Assembly (NCBI GenBank): GCA_028866575.1
Contig: JAGWHU010000001.1
Location: forward strand, 64,197-128,196
Direction of reading: 5' to 3'
Length of the DNA stretch: 64,000 bases
From: Candidatus Micrarchaeota archaeon
GTDB taxonomy: Archaea; Micrarchaeota; Micrarchaeia; Micrarchaeales; Micrarchaeaceae
Shown: one piece after another, positions 42,641-50,018 of the stretch
Layout: each line of letters starts with the position of its first letter
Position numbering within the stretch: the stretch's first letter is position 1
The notes under the pieces: model-generated
Seen by the model: the letters and a program-made list of their open reading frames with translations, nothing else
The model's database searches: none
What the model was told of the DNA's origin: nothing
Translations under genes and position numbers: made by a program

Positions 42641-43204
42641 ATGGAACAGTACGATAAAGAGTTCTTGGAATACATGAAGACCAAGTACAAACTTACGTTG
42701 GATGAAGCAACAAAAGGCACAGAACCGCAGATAATAAAGTTTGCCATCGCATGGGATGTATGGAAGCAGGCAAAGAGCGCTATCTCCCAGAGGGAGCAAG
42801 ACATATACGGATTCATGTCGAGAGATCATTCAAGACTTGACTACATTTTCCAGGAGTTCAGGAAATCGAAAAAAGCGGCAGAAGCAGAGCAACTCTTTTT
42901 GGAATTTAGGGCAGGCATTGAGCGCCATATAAAATGGGAGGAGGATATCCTATTCCCGCTTGCCAAAAAGAAAATGGGAGACGACTCGCCGATGATAGAC
43001 GAACTGATAGTGCAGCACAACAGGATAAAAGCCGATCTAAAGGGATTGGCTGATAGCTTAAAAGCCAGAGATACAACCCTTGAGAACGACTTGGAGCAGT
43101 TGCTGGCAGCACACGATAAGATAGAGGAAGAAGACATGTATCCGTGGATAGATAATTATATCGATGATAAAGCAAAGAAGGAGGCACTATCAAGGATGGT
43201 ATAA
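42641..43204 (+). CDS. Hemerythrin-like (HHE) diiron protein
   Basis: This 187-residue helical protein with the HHE cation-binding pattern binds two irons and O2, NO or peroxide in known relatives. Candidate ligands are His in SRDHSRLDYIF, His and Glu in ERHIKWEEDILFP, His in VQHNRIKADL, and His/Glu in LAAHDKIEEEDMYPWID. An N-terminal ~70 residue helical extension precedes the domain. The frame opens further upstream inside repeat copy A, but the protein proper starts at ATG 42641. It is convergent with the redox operon (8 nt), so they probably serve one response. Confidence 0.85.
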   Translation: MEQYDKEFLEYMKTKYKLTLDEATKGTEPQIIKFAIAWDVWKQAKSAISQREQDIYGFMSRDHSRLDYIFQEFRKSKKAAEAEQLFLEFRAGIERHIKWEEDILFPLAKKKMGDDSPMIDELIVQHNRIKADLKGLADSLKARDTTLENDLEQLLAAHDKIEEEDMYPWIDNYIDDKAKKEALSRMV

Positions 43205-43212
43205 TCCTCACG

Positions 43213-43629
43213 CTATGTCGTATTCCCGCTTTTCCTGCCGATTATCGTGCGCCATATGTTAACTGCGTGCAACAAAACAGCCACTATCATCACTATCAGC
43301 CCTCCCAGAATCACTACTGCCTCCTTCTGGCCTGTGAGCGCAACAACCTCGAATGCAATTATCCCTGCATTTAGGAGGACGTATTCTGCGATTATGACCT
43401 TATAATTTGCTCCGCTATGGCGTGAGACCCCAGGCACAAAAATGTATGAGACGCCAAAAATCAGCTGCGTGACGAAACCATACAATAGCAGTATAAATAT
43501 TGGATCTCTACTTACAGTAATTGCGCCTGACAGGTTAAAAGCAAGAAGTATTGTACCAATTACGAAATACAAGAAACCCGTAGCTATGTAAAGCCTTACC
43601 ATCTTGCTCGTTGCAGCAACATTATCCAT
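43213..43629 (-). CDS. Four-TM membrane protein, haem-oxidase-subunit-like
   Basis: This 138-residue protein has four hydrophobic helices. The segment LLYGFVTQLIFGVSYIFVPG resembles the helix around the first haem ligand of NnrS or cbb3/NorB-type subunit I proteins, but the usual His is Tyr here (YGFVTQ), so haem binding is uncertain. ATG 43629 has GGTG 5 nt upstream. It is the last gene of the minus-strand operon led by PadR. A role in NO or oxygen handling is inferred only from neighbours. Confidence 0.5.
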   Translation of the reverse strand: MDNVAATSKMVRLYIATGFLYFVIGTILLAFNLSGAITVSRDPIFILLLYGFVTQLIFGVSYIFVPGVSRHSGANYKVIIAEYVLLNAGIIAFEVVALTGQKEAVVILGGLIVMIVAVLLHAVNIWRTIIGRKSGNTT

Positions 43630-43658
43630 AAACGCACCGATTATCTCTTGCAGACCAG

Positions 43659-44183
43659 TTATTTATACACTATATTCAGCCTGTTCACCCTTGCGCTTTT
43701 TGTCAGCTCATGAGGTTTTGAATTGGTCGGACTGAAGATGTGCCTGACATCCACACCCCTGACCAGAAGCGCATCTGCTATCAGCGATCTATGGCATCTC
43801 CAAGGTACTGCTTCTGCACACATTATGGCCGTCTGTCTTTTCTTTGCCAGGCTTATAAGCTCAATGAGGCTCTCCCTGAACTCGCTGGTCTGCATATAGT
43901 CTGCGAAGCCTCTGAACGACGCATTGTACCAGTACGTATTGGCTGAATCCTTCAACGGATGTCTGAGGCCTCCAAGTCCTTTCATATGCATGTAGCGTAT
44001 GCGATGCCTTTTCAGACCGGCAGCTAACCTTTTCTCATTGAACTGAGGGTTGGCCCTGGACTTTGGTATTGTGCGTATATCTACCAGTTCTTTTATCTTA
44101 TACGCATCCAGTAGTCCCATAAATTCACCGAGTTTGCGTATAGAATGCCCTACGGTAAATACAAGCAGCTTATTTTTAGCCAT
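43659..44183 (-). CDS. DUF488 family protein
   Basis: It has the DUF488 marks: FTVGHSIRKLGEFMGLL near the N-terminus, LVDIRTIPKSRANPQFN, then YMHMKGLGGLR, and later CAEAVPWRCHRSLIADAL with the conserved CxE...CHR pattern. The biochemical role of the family is unsettled. It overlaps the end of the glycosylase gene by 8 nt, so the two are translationally coupled. DUF488 genes are often found beside redox and nucleic-acid repair genes. Confidence 0.9.
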   Translation of the reverse strand: MAKNKLLVFTVGHSIRKLGEFMGLLDAYKIKELVDIRTIPKSRANPQFNEKRLAAGLKRHRIRYMHMKGLGGLRHPLKDSANTYWYNASFRGFADYMQTSEFRESLIELISLAKKRQTAIMCAEAVPWRCHRSLIADALLVRGVDVRHIFSPTNSKPHELTKSARVNRLNIVYK

Positions 44184-44712
44184 GTGTTGCCACCCTGTTT
44201 ATCTCCCGTAACTCTCTAATCCTGACAAGCGCTTTTCCTCTTATCGGGAAGTGCATAACATACGCCTTTGAGTTGTAAATATCCTCCTGCCAGCCGAATC
44301 TGAAATCATCATTTCCTGTGAATTTTGAATAGGTTACCTTTCCTATAAAACAGACCACACTGGGCTTATTCAAGGAAACCAGCCGTAAAATTCTTCTTCT
44401 GCCGTTATTTTCTTCACCGCGCTTCAGCTGAGACACATCACGTGAAGGTCTGGTTATTATATTGGTAAAATTGAGATTATACACCTTCAGGAATTTTTCC
44501 CTGTATAACCGCCTTAGGTCTTTGTCATTTCTCAGATCCTCGATATCCTCATCTATTATCCTAGAACGATTCAGAAGGTACCAGAACATCTTGTTATTTG
44601 AAAAGGGAATGCCACGCCTGTATGATCCATGATGCGGATTTATTCCCACGAACATTATCTTCGCATTTTTAGATGTGACATAGCGTATAATGAAATCACC
44701 AGCAAACACCAT
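44176..44712 (-). CDS. Mug/TDG-type uracil/thymine DNA glycosylase
   Basis: The uracil-DNA-glycosylase fold is shown by MFVGINPHHGSYRRGIPFSNN near residue 20, corresponding to the GINPG catalytic motif with Asn as in Mug/TDG. Next comes FWYLLNRS, and near the C-terminus VMHFPIRGK in place of the intercalation loop. It would excise U or T from mismatches, products of cytosine deamination such as those caused by nitrosative stress. Length is normal at 178. It is in the PadR-led operon. Confidence 0.78.
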   Translation of the reverse strand: MVFAGDFIIRYVTSKNAKIMFVGINPHHGSYRRGIPFSNNKMFWYLLNRSRIIDEDIEDLRNDKDLRRLYREKFLKVYNLNFTNIITRPSRDVSQLKRGEENNGRRRILRLVSLNKPSVVCFIGKVTYSKFTGNDDFRFGWQEDIYNSKAYVMHFPIRGKALVRIRELREINRVATHG

Positions 44713-44777
44713 TATTCCACGGCAAACGCAATCTCATACGACTCAGCATATGCCTCATGCAACCTACTACCTAATCA

Positions 44778-45494
44778 TCAATATCCTGCAAATTCCTCTA
44801 TCCTCACATCGTCTTCGCTGATTCCTGCCTTTGCCAGCATTTCCCTCATTTCGGATACCATCGCAGGCGGACCTGCTATATAATAGACAACTCCTTTGCC
44901 ATCCTCATCTGAATATTTACGTATCATGTCCATGTTTATGTGGCCGTTCTCGTAACCTTCAACCTGTTCACGCGTCAATGAAGCTACCAGCTTGAATTTC
45001 CTGTTCTTCAGCTCAAATTCTTTCAGTTCAGCGATGAATGCCGCATCTTTCGCAGTTTTATTTGAATAAAACAGTATGATTCTGTTGTCTAGCTTGTTTT
45101 CAGTGGCATAAGCTATCATACTTCTCATAGGCGTAATGCCTATCCCTCCTGCTATCATGATGGCTAACCGTGAAGCGTCTTTGGGAAGCGTAAAATCTCC
45201 CATGGGGCCCTCCAGAGTCACAATGGTTCCCATGCTCATCTCTTTTAGGCTATTCTTGAAAGCTGTGTTCCTCATCCTGGTGGTGACGCATATGTACTCC
45301 TTCTCGTTTGGTGAACTGCCTATAGTGAATGTTCTTCTATTGCCTTCGTCATCGGTGTGCGGTGGGTTATTCAGCGTTATGTCTACAAACTGCCCTGCCC
45401 TGAATGTAAATTCCTTGGGCCTGCTGAACTTGAAGCCAATAGTATCACGCGCCACATCTTCCTTTTCCAGCAATCTTACTTCATATTTCGCCAT
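44778..45494 (-). CDS. FAD/NAD(P)H oxidoreductase (ferredoxin-reductase-like)
   Basis: A soluble flavoreductase with an FAD domain (RRTFTIGSSP, GPMGDFTLP) and a NAD(P) domain (IAGGIGITPMRSMI, YYIAGPPAMV), like the reductase half of flavohaemoglobin or phenol hydroxylase. There is no iron-sulfur or globin domain. It would pass electrons to a partner such as hemerythrin or the membrane protein in the same island. The start ATG 45494 is preceded by GGCGGTGAT, a very strong ribosome-binding site, so the longer open frame is not used. Confidence 0.85.
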   Translation of the reverse strand: MAKYEVRLLEKEDVARDTIGFKFSRPKEFTFRAGQFVDITLNNPPHTDDEGNRRTFTIGSSPNEKEYICVTTRMRNTAFKNSLKEMSMGTIVTLEGPMGDFTLPKDASRLAIMIAGGIGITPMRSMIAYATENKLDNRIILFYSNKTAKDAAFIAELKEFELKNRKFKLVASLTREQVEGYENGHINMDMIRKYSDEDGKGVVYYIAGPPAMVSEMREMLAKAGISEDDVRIEEFAGY

Positions 45495-45576
45495 ATCACC
45501 GCCTATTAAATACGACTGGGCCCGAAAGCGGCGGGGGATAGCCGCATAATCCACCGCCTCGGGCGTGTGGGGGTGC

Positions 45577-45708
45577 CTACATCTTATGGTATTTCTTGTT
45601 GTGCTCCTTCAATTCGGATTCGCCATGCATCCTCATGTTACCGCACGGCACGCAAAGGTAGTCTGCGTGGTCCCCATGTTTCTCGGCCTTTATATCTATG
45701 CTTGCCAT
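45577..45708 (-). CDS. Mini C2H2 zinc-finger protein, 43 aa
   Basis: This small gene lies between PadR and the flavoreductase on the minus strand. The protein begins MASIDIKAEKHGD and contains YLCVPCGNMRMH then LKEHNKKYHKM. The spacing C19-x2-C22-x13-H36-x4-H41 is that of a classical C2H2 finger. ATG 45708 has GGTG exactly 5 nt upstream, as strong a translation signal as any in the window, and PadR ends 11 nt before. Archaea encode a few such single-finger proteins; function unknown. Confidence 0.7.
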   Translation of the reverse strand: MASIDIKAEKHGDHADYLCVPCGNMRMHGESELKEHNKKYHKM

Positions 45709-45719
45709 ATTCTCACCTA

Positions 45720-46115
45720 TTAAGCAGAAATCTCCTTAAGCCCTACCCGCTTCAAACCTACAGCTGCGGATCTATCTGGATCAAATATTGTATTACTGCA
45801 ACGTTCGCAAGGCCTCAGCTTCGGCTGTACTGCTATATTGAAAAGGTAATCTAAGTTATACAAAACCTGACCGACAAACCTCTTACCTTCAGGAGTAAGA
45901 TAATAGATTTGCCTATCTCTTGCTTCCTTTCCTTCAGACGAAATGTAGCGATTTTTCTTCAACTGCTTCAGGAACGGATACATCTGTCCAGGGCTCGGTT
46001 TACTGCCAAGTTTCTCTCCAAGCTGCTTTATCAGCTCGTAGCCATGTCTTTTTCGTTCGTTTAGCAACAGGAGAACAAACAGTCTTGACGTGCTCTTTAT
46101 TTGTATCTCAGCCAT
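45720..46115 (-). CDS. PadR-family transcriptional regulator
   Basis: It has the PadR winged helix: STSRLFVLLLLNERKRHGYELIKQL, then GSKPSPGQMYPFLKQLKKNRYI and RDRQIYYLTPEGKRFV. The C-terminal part is short and holds a CERC pair that might bind metal or react with oxidants. It heads a run PadR, mini zinc finger, flavoreductase, Mug, DUF488, membrane protein with short gaps. A perfect palindrome just upstream of its start suggests autoregulation of the operon. Confidence 0.85.
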   Translation of the reverse strand: MAEIQIKSTSRLFVLLLLNERKRHGYELIKQLGEKLGSKPSPGQMYPFLKQLKKNRYISSEGKEARDRQIYYLTPEGKRFVGQVLYNLDYLFNIAVQPKLRPCERCSNTIFDPDRSAAVGLKRVGLKEISA

Positions 46116-46126
46116 AGTCCCACACT

Positions 46127-46149
46127 AATATATCTTCATTAGATATATT
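46127..46149 (-). promoter_or_regulatory. Palindromic operator before padR
   Basis: AATATATCT (46127-46135) and AGATATATT (46141-46149) form a perfect 9-bp inverted repeat with a 5-nt spacer, 12-34 nt upstream of the PadR start. It overlaps the most TATA-like sequence there, so a bound PadR dimer would block transcription. Confidence 0.6.
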
Positions 46150-46239
46150 TAAATTAGTAATATCATAACTGAGTAATAAAGTAAAATCTGCGCTTGTGGG
46201 CCATCTAGAGATCGACTGGCCAAGCGTCATGCATCTAGA

Positions 46240-46433
46240 CGCACGCCAATGCATGCCCACACCCTACAATTTATAATATAAATGAATTTAAACAATAAAC
46301 CTTCTTGTAACTTCATTTAAATGAACGTATATCTGGTATATGTTCTTATACAGGGCAAAATATGCGAAAATCGACGGTATAAAAATCCTCCTTGTCGGAG
46401 ATGTGCCTCACGCGCATCTTGTGCTTCGGGCGA
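46240..46433 (+). repeat. 195-bp diverged direct repeat, copy B (contains motif copy 3)
   Basis: The partner of copy A, with the same order of blocks. The hairpin AGATGTGC/GCGCATCT (46399-46419) keeps pairing through a G-T wobble where copy A has A-T, and the 14-bp inverted repeat is reduced to TAAATGAA/TTCATTTA. The motif TGCTTCGGGCGA ends it at 46422-46433. It lies in the 461-nt gap between PadR and the A+T-rich genes. The remaining 143 nt of the gap hold only A+T-rich promoter-like sequence (CATTATTATATTTC near 46540). Confidence 0.75.
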
Positions 46434-46576
46434 AATGGGAAGCTTGTCGTCGAAGAACTTGGATTTTGTCGTCAGATGTTCGGTTTATGTCCTTTTTCCT
46501 GGAATCGCTCTTCCTCAAATTTACCATTTTTATGAAACATTATTATATTTCAGCGGGAATATAATAATGAGATAAA

Positions 46577-47188
46577 ATGACTACAAAAATCTTAGATAAA
46601 GAAAAAAGTTTTAAGAAAAGGTTAGGAGTATTCAAAATACCCTATACTAATACATTTAAACCTGTGTTGGAAGGTTATCATTTTAAATTTACTTTGTTAT
46701 TACCAATAAGCGAAGAGAAGAAAATACTTAGAAGACCGTTCGCTGTAGAAAAGTCTATCTTTACTCCTGCGGATCTTGATACTCTTGAAATGCATTTTGA
46801 AAAACATTTAGGAGGGTATACAAGTTTTAGATACAAAGTAAAATATTCAGAAGATGAACTAAAGAATATCCCAAAGGCGTTCCTACCTTTCTTGCCAGAA
46901 ACACCTATTGGAATTCCGCATATACTAGCATCACCTACAATAAGAGGAGCATGGATTAATAAAGAGAAGAAAACAATAGTAAATAGACATGTAAGATATG
47001 ACGTTTATACATTACGACACAATAACGTAATGGAATATTTCAAGAAATTAAGACGAATACTCGAGGAACAATCAAGAGAAAAGATAATAGTAATAGAACA
47101 GGCCGAAGTTACAATTGTACCAGGAATTTCTCCTGAATTAAAACCATTGTTGAGAAAAATAAAAAACTTGGAGAAAAAACAAAGATAA
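46577..47188 (+). CDS. Unknown protein of A+T-rich gene pair (1)
   Basis: This 203-residue soluble, Lys-rich protein has no recognised family. Hydrophobic and aromatic segments alternate (GYHFKFTLLLPISEEKK, LGGYTSFRYKVKYSE, HVRYDVYTLRHNNVMEYFKK) with a predicted helical C-terminus, suggesting a mixed alpha/beta fold. Codon use is strongly A+T-ending (AAA, AGA, TTA, ATA), unlike the genes on either side, a sign of recent transfer. It is followed 23 nt later by a second gene with the same base bias. Confidence 0.55.
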   Translation: MTTKILDKEKSFKKRLGVFKIPYTNTFKPVLEGYHFKFTLLLPISEEKKILRRPFAVEKSIFTPADLDTLEMHFEKHLGGYTSFRYKVKYSEDELKNIPKAFLPFLPETPIGIPHILASPTIRGAWINKEKKTIVNRHVRYDVYTLRHNNVMEYFKKLRRILEEQSREKIIVIEQAEVTIVPGISPELKPLLRKIKNLEKKQR

Positions 47189-47211
47189 AAATATTTTAAT
47201 ATAGTGATATT

Positions 47212-47490
47212 ATGAAGACAAAATCAAAATTCGAAGAAAAAGAATCAGGAATAAAAGACGAAAATACATATATGTTAATATTTCCTTCTCGAAAAGCAAG
47301 GATAGAAGGAAAAGAGGCAATGTCAGAAGCTGGAGGCATTAGACAAGGGGCATACATAGATGGAGAGCACGTTTCTATTGTTTGGGGATTTCAAGTAAGA
47401 GAATTAAATAGGCTCAAGATACCCTACCGTTTTTATACCGAATTATCTAGAAAAACCAATCATAACAATCACAGAATACTTAGGAAATAA
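47212..47490 (+). CDS. Unknown protein of A+T-rich gene pair (2)
   Basis: A 92-residue protein with no recognised family. An N-terminal charged stretch precedes YMLIFPSRKARIEGKEAMSE, then GAYIDGEHVSIVWGFQVREL and a basic end. It could be a small nucleic-acid-binding or structural protein, but nothing proves it. Its codon bias matches the preceding gene, with which it likely forms an operon. Confidence 0.5.
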   Translation: MKTKSKFEEKESGIKDENTYMLIFPSRKARIEGKEAMSEAGGIRQGAYIDGEHVSIVWGFQVRELNRLKIPYRFYTELSRKTNHNNHRILRK

Positions 47491-47548
47491 TATAGTTGAG
47501 CATACCAAAGACAGGATATAAGTATAGACCGATACGAAGGGAGATGGA

Positions 47549-48064
47549 ATGATAAAATCTTACAAGAATCTAGATAAAATAGACAGAAGCCTTATAGACA
47601 GTGCAGACAAGATAGTAAAAAATGGGTACGACCCTTATAGTAAATTTTATGTTGGTGCTGCCCTACTCGCCGAATCTGGGGCTGTCTATACTGGTGCGAA
47701 TATAAACACGTGTGCATATGCATCTATCTGTGCAGAAAGGATAGCGATTGGAAATGCAGTGACAAACGGTGAATATTTGTTTAAAAAAATAGCAGTCATT
47801 GCAAAATCCGACTTTAACGAAGTAAATGTACTGTCTGGTCCATGTGGGATATGCAGGCAGATGCTTTGGGAGTTTGCCGAATTGTCAAAAGGAGACATAG
47901 AGATATTGGTGGCTGACAGTAGCAAGGATAAAGTTTTAGTCACAACGATAAAAAACCTGCACCAATATGGGTTCGGGCCAAGATTGTGTGAGGGTGACTT
48001 CCAGAAGTACATAAGGAATGGTAACTCACATAAGCATTCAAAGCGTCAAACTGTGAAATCTTAA
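47549..48064 (+). CDS. cdd: Cytidine deaminase
   Basis: Converts (deoxy)cytidine to (deoxy)uridine for pyrimidine salvage. The zinc site is complete: CAERIAIGNAV supplies Cys and Glu, and PCGICRQML supplies the two Cys of the tetrameric-type CDA. The N-terminal YDPYSKFYVGAALL binds substrate. A Lys/His-rich tail of about 20 residues follows the normal C-terminus. It lies inside the third module of the accessory interval, 68 nt before motif copy 4, with moderate A+T bias. Confidence 0.92.
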   Translation: MIKSYKNLDKIDRSLIDSADKIVKNGYDPYSKFYVGAALLAESGAVYTGANINTCAYASICAERIAIGNAVTNGEYLFKKIAVIAKSDFNEVNVLSGPCGICRQMLWEFAELSKGDIEILVADSSKDKVLVTTIKNLHQYGFGPRLCEGDFQKYIRNGNSHKHSKRQTVKS

Positions 48065-48131
48065 CTTCATAAGACGAGAAGAATTTGATAGAATAAATAA
48101 GGTGCGGGCTATGAACAAAATGAATAACACC

Positions 48132-48143
48132 TGCTTCGGGCGA
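48132..48143 (+). repeat. 12-bp island motif, copy 4
   Basis: TGCTTCGGGCGA lies between cytidine deaminase and the ClC gene end, 12 nt from the latter, in the same orientation as the other three. The flanks do not resemble the longer repeat. It marks the right edge of the accessory interval. Confidence 0.7.
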
Positions 48144-48154
48144 TATTAAAACGG

Positions 48155-49933
48155 CTAAGAAACCCAGTCCAGGTCTATTACATCGTTGCCGAGATCGTTT
48201 ATCTGGACCTTGTACTTGGCTATGACGTCGCTTAGCTTCACGAAGCCCACGTACTTCCCGTTCTCCTCCACTATTGGCATCCACCTGGAGTTGTTCTTGT
48301 GCATTGAGGACATGAGGTTGTCTATGTTGCTGGTCTGCCTTATTGGGGTCATGTTCTTCATTATCGACTTTCTGATGCTTCCGTTAACCTTCTTGTAGGA
48401 TAGGACGCCCACGAACTTGCCTGTGCTTGTAACCGGTATCGAATTGAGCTTGTATTTTTTCATGAAGTCTATTCCCTGATCCGTGGTCGCATTTACGTCC
48501 AGGCCGTCCTTTATTATCAGGCTTTCCGATATGCTGTACCTCATCGCATCCTTGAGCAGCGGCTTCAGGTGCTCTATCTCGTGGGCTGGGGAAACCTCCC
48601 TGTTTTCCACCTGCGACTTGTAAAGGCTGCCGCTGCCCGAAATGAAATACGCTATGAACGTGGCTATCATCGCCGCGGCAAGAAGCGTCAGGCTTCCTGT
48701 CATCTCTATCACCATGATCATCACGGCTATCGGCGTCTTTCCTGCCGCGCCGAAAAGGCTTAGCATGCCTATTATGACGAACGGCGTTATCGAAGGCACC
48801 AATACCGGGAACATGATGTGCATTGAAGTTCCGAACAATGCACCAAGGGATCCTCCTATGAATATTCCTGGTGCAAACTCCCCTCCGCTTCCTCCCGAGC
48901 CGAGGGTGAGCCCTGTCGCGAGTATCTTTGCCAATGGCAGCATGAACAGCACCATCAACAGCGGGAGTCCGAAAGTCGGTATCAGGTTCAGCTGCTGGTT
49001 CACGAAAATCTGCAGCCACCCGTACCCTATGGCGATGGTTTCGGGGAACATTATGAATATCAATCCTGCAATAAGGCCGCCCAAAGCGGGCTTGAGGAAC
49101 CTCCTTATCTTCAGCTTCCTGAACTTGTCGCTTATGTAGTGTGACGACTTGTAGTACATTACCGCATACAGGCCAGTAAGCAGGCCGAGTATGCCGAAGA
49201 ATATCAGCGTGGTGAGGTTTATCACCCCCGAGTACCTGCCCAATATTGGCGCGAACCCGAAGAACGAGCAGAATATGGTGTAGCTTATCGCTGTTGCTAT
49301 GAACGACGGGAGTATGGCATTCGCCTCAAAGTCGTTCTTATAAAGCACCTCTGTTCCGAAAATTGCACCGCCAAACGGCGCCTTGAACACTGCTCCAAGC
49401 CCAGCGCCTATCCCTATTACGAGCGCTGTCCTCCTCTCTTCTGCATTCAGGCCAAGGAATTCCCCTATGCTCGATCCTATTCCTGCGCCTATCGCCGAGC
49501 TTGGGCCTTCGTTCCCTGCGCTTCCACCTGTGCCTATCGTGATGACCGATGCTATGAACCTTATTACCGTGCTCCGCTTCTTTATCTCGCCGTTGTCGTT
49601 GTGGAATGCACTTATCGCGCTGCCGGTTCCTCCATAGCCCTCATCAGGCTCGAACGAATGCCTTATCAGCCCCACTATAAGGCCGCCTATTGCTGCTATA
49701 ATCGGTATGAGCCATATCTTTGCATCAGGCGTGTAATGGTAGCTTATGGTGCCTCCCTCGCTGTAGGAGTTCGGTATGCTCAGTCCTATTATCTTGCCGA
49801 AAACCGAGCCTAGCACCGAGCTTACAGTAAAGAAAAACAGAGAGATGGTTAAGCCTACAACAACCCCTATGATAATACTCAATATTATCCATTTGGGGAG
49901 GTACGGCAAATCCCTCAGTCTTGTACGTTGCAT
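48155..49933 (-). CDS. ClC-family chloride channel/transporter with CBS pair
   Basis: A membrane protein that moves Cl- or other anions, with or without proton exchange. ClC selectivity loops are present: GTGGSAGNEGPSSAIGAG with the gating Glu in GNEGP (Arg is more usual than Asn), and GSGGSGGEFAPGIFIGG. About ten to eleven hydrophobic helices span residues 15-430. The C-terminal ~150 residues form two CBS domains (DGLDVNATTDQGIDFM, TPIRQTSNIDNLMSSM) that sense nucleotides in relatives. The length of 592 is typical. Whether it is a channel or an antiporter is not clear. Confidence 0.93.
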   Translation of the reverse strand: MQRTRLRDLPYLPKWIILSIIIGVVVGLTISLFFFTVSSVLGSVFGKIIGLSIPNSYSEGGTISYHYTPDAKIWLIPIIAAIGGLIVGLIRHSFEPDEGYGGTGSAISAFHNDNGEIKKRSTVIRFIASVITIGTGGSAGNEGPSSAIGAGIGSSIGEFLGLNAEERRTALVIGIGAGLGAVFKAPFGGAIFGTEVLYKNDFEANAILPSFIATAISYTIFCSFFGFAPILGRYSGVINLTTLIFFGILGLLTGLYAVMYYKSSHYISDKFRKLKIRRFLKPALGGLIAGLIFIMFPETIAIGYGWLQIFVNQQLNLIPTFGLPLLMVLFMLPLAKILATGLTLGSGGSGGEFAPGIFIGGSLGALFGTSMHIMFPVLVPSITPFVIIGMLSLFGAAGKTPIAVMIMVIEMTGSLTLLAAAMIATFIAYFISGSGSLYKSQVENREVSPAHEIEHLKPLLKDAMRYSISESLIIKDGLDVNATTDQGIDFMKKYKLNSIPVTSTGKFVGVLSYKKVNGSIRKSIMKNMTPIRQTSNIDNLMSSMHKNNSRWMPIVEENGKYVGFVKLSDVIAKYKVQINDLGNDVIDLDWVS

Positions 49934-50018
49934 TTGGTCGCCCTGCTGATAAACACTATATCTATGTAAAAAAAGATTTTAATGCTAGCAAGGGAAAACC
50001 AGCTATAAACTACAGGGA

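Noticed and set aside
45567-45854. A 95-residue plus-strand open frame
   Set aside because: It runs opposite the mini zinc-finger gene and the PadR end, both of which have good start signals or motifs.
46321-46575. An 84-residue plus-strand open frame inside repeat copy B
   Set aside because: Copy A has no matching frame, so the conserved element is not coding; the hairpins explain the conservation better.
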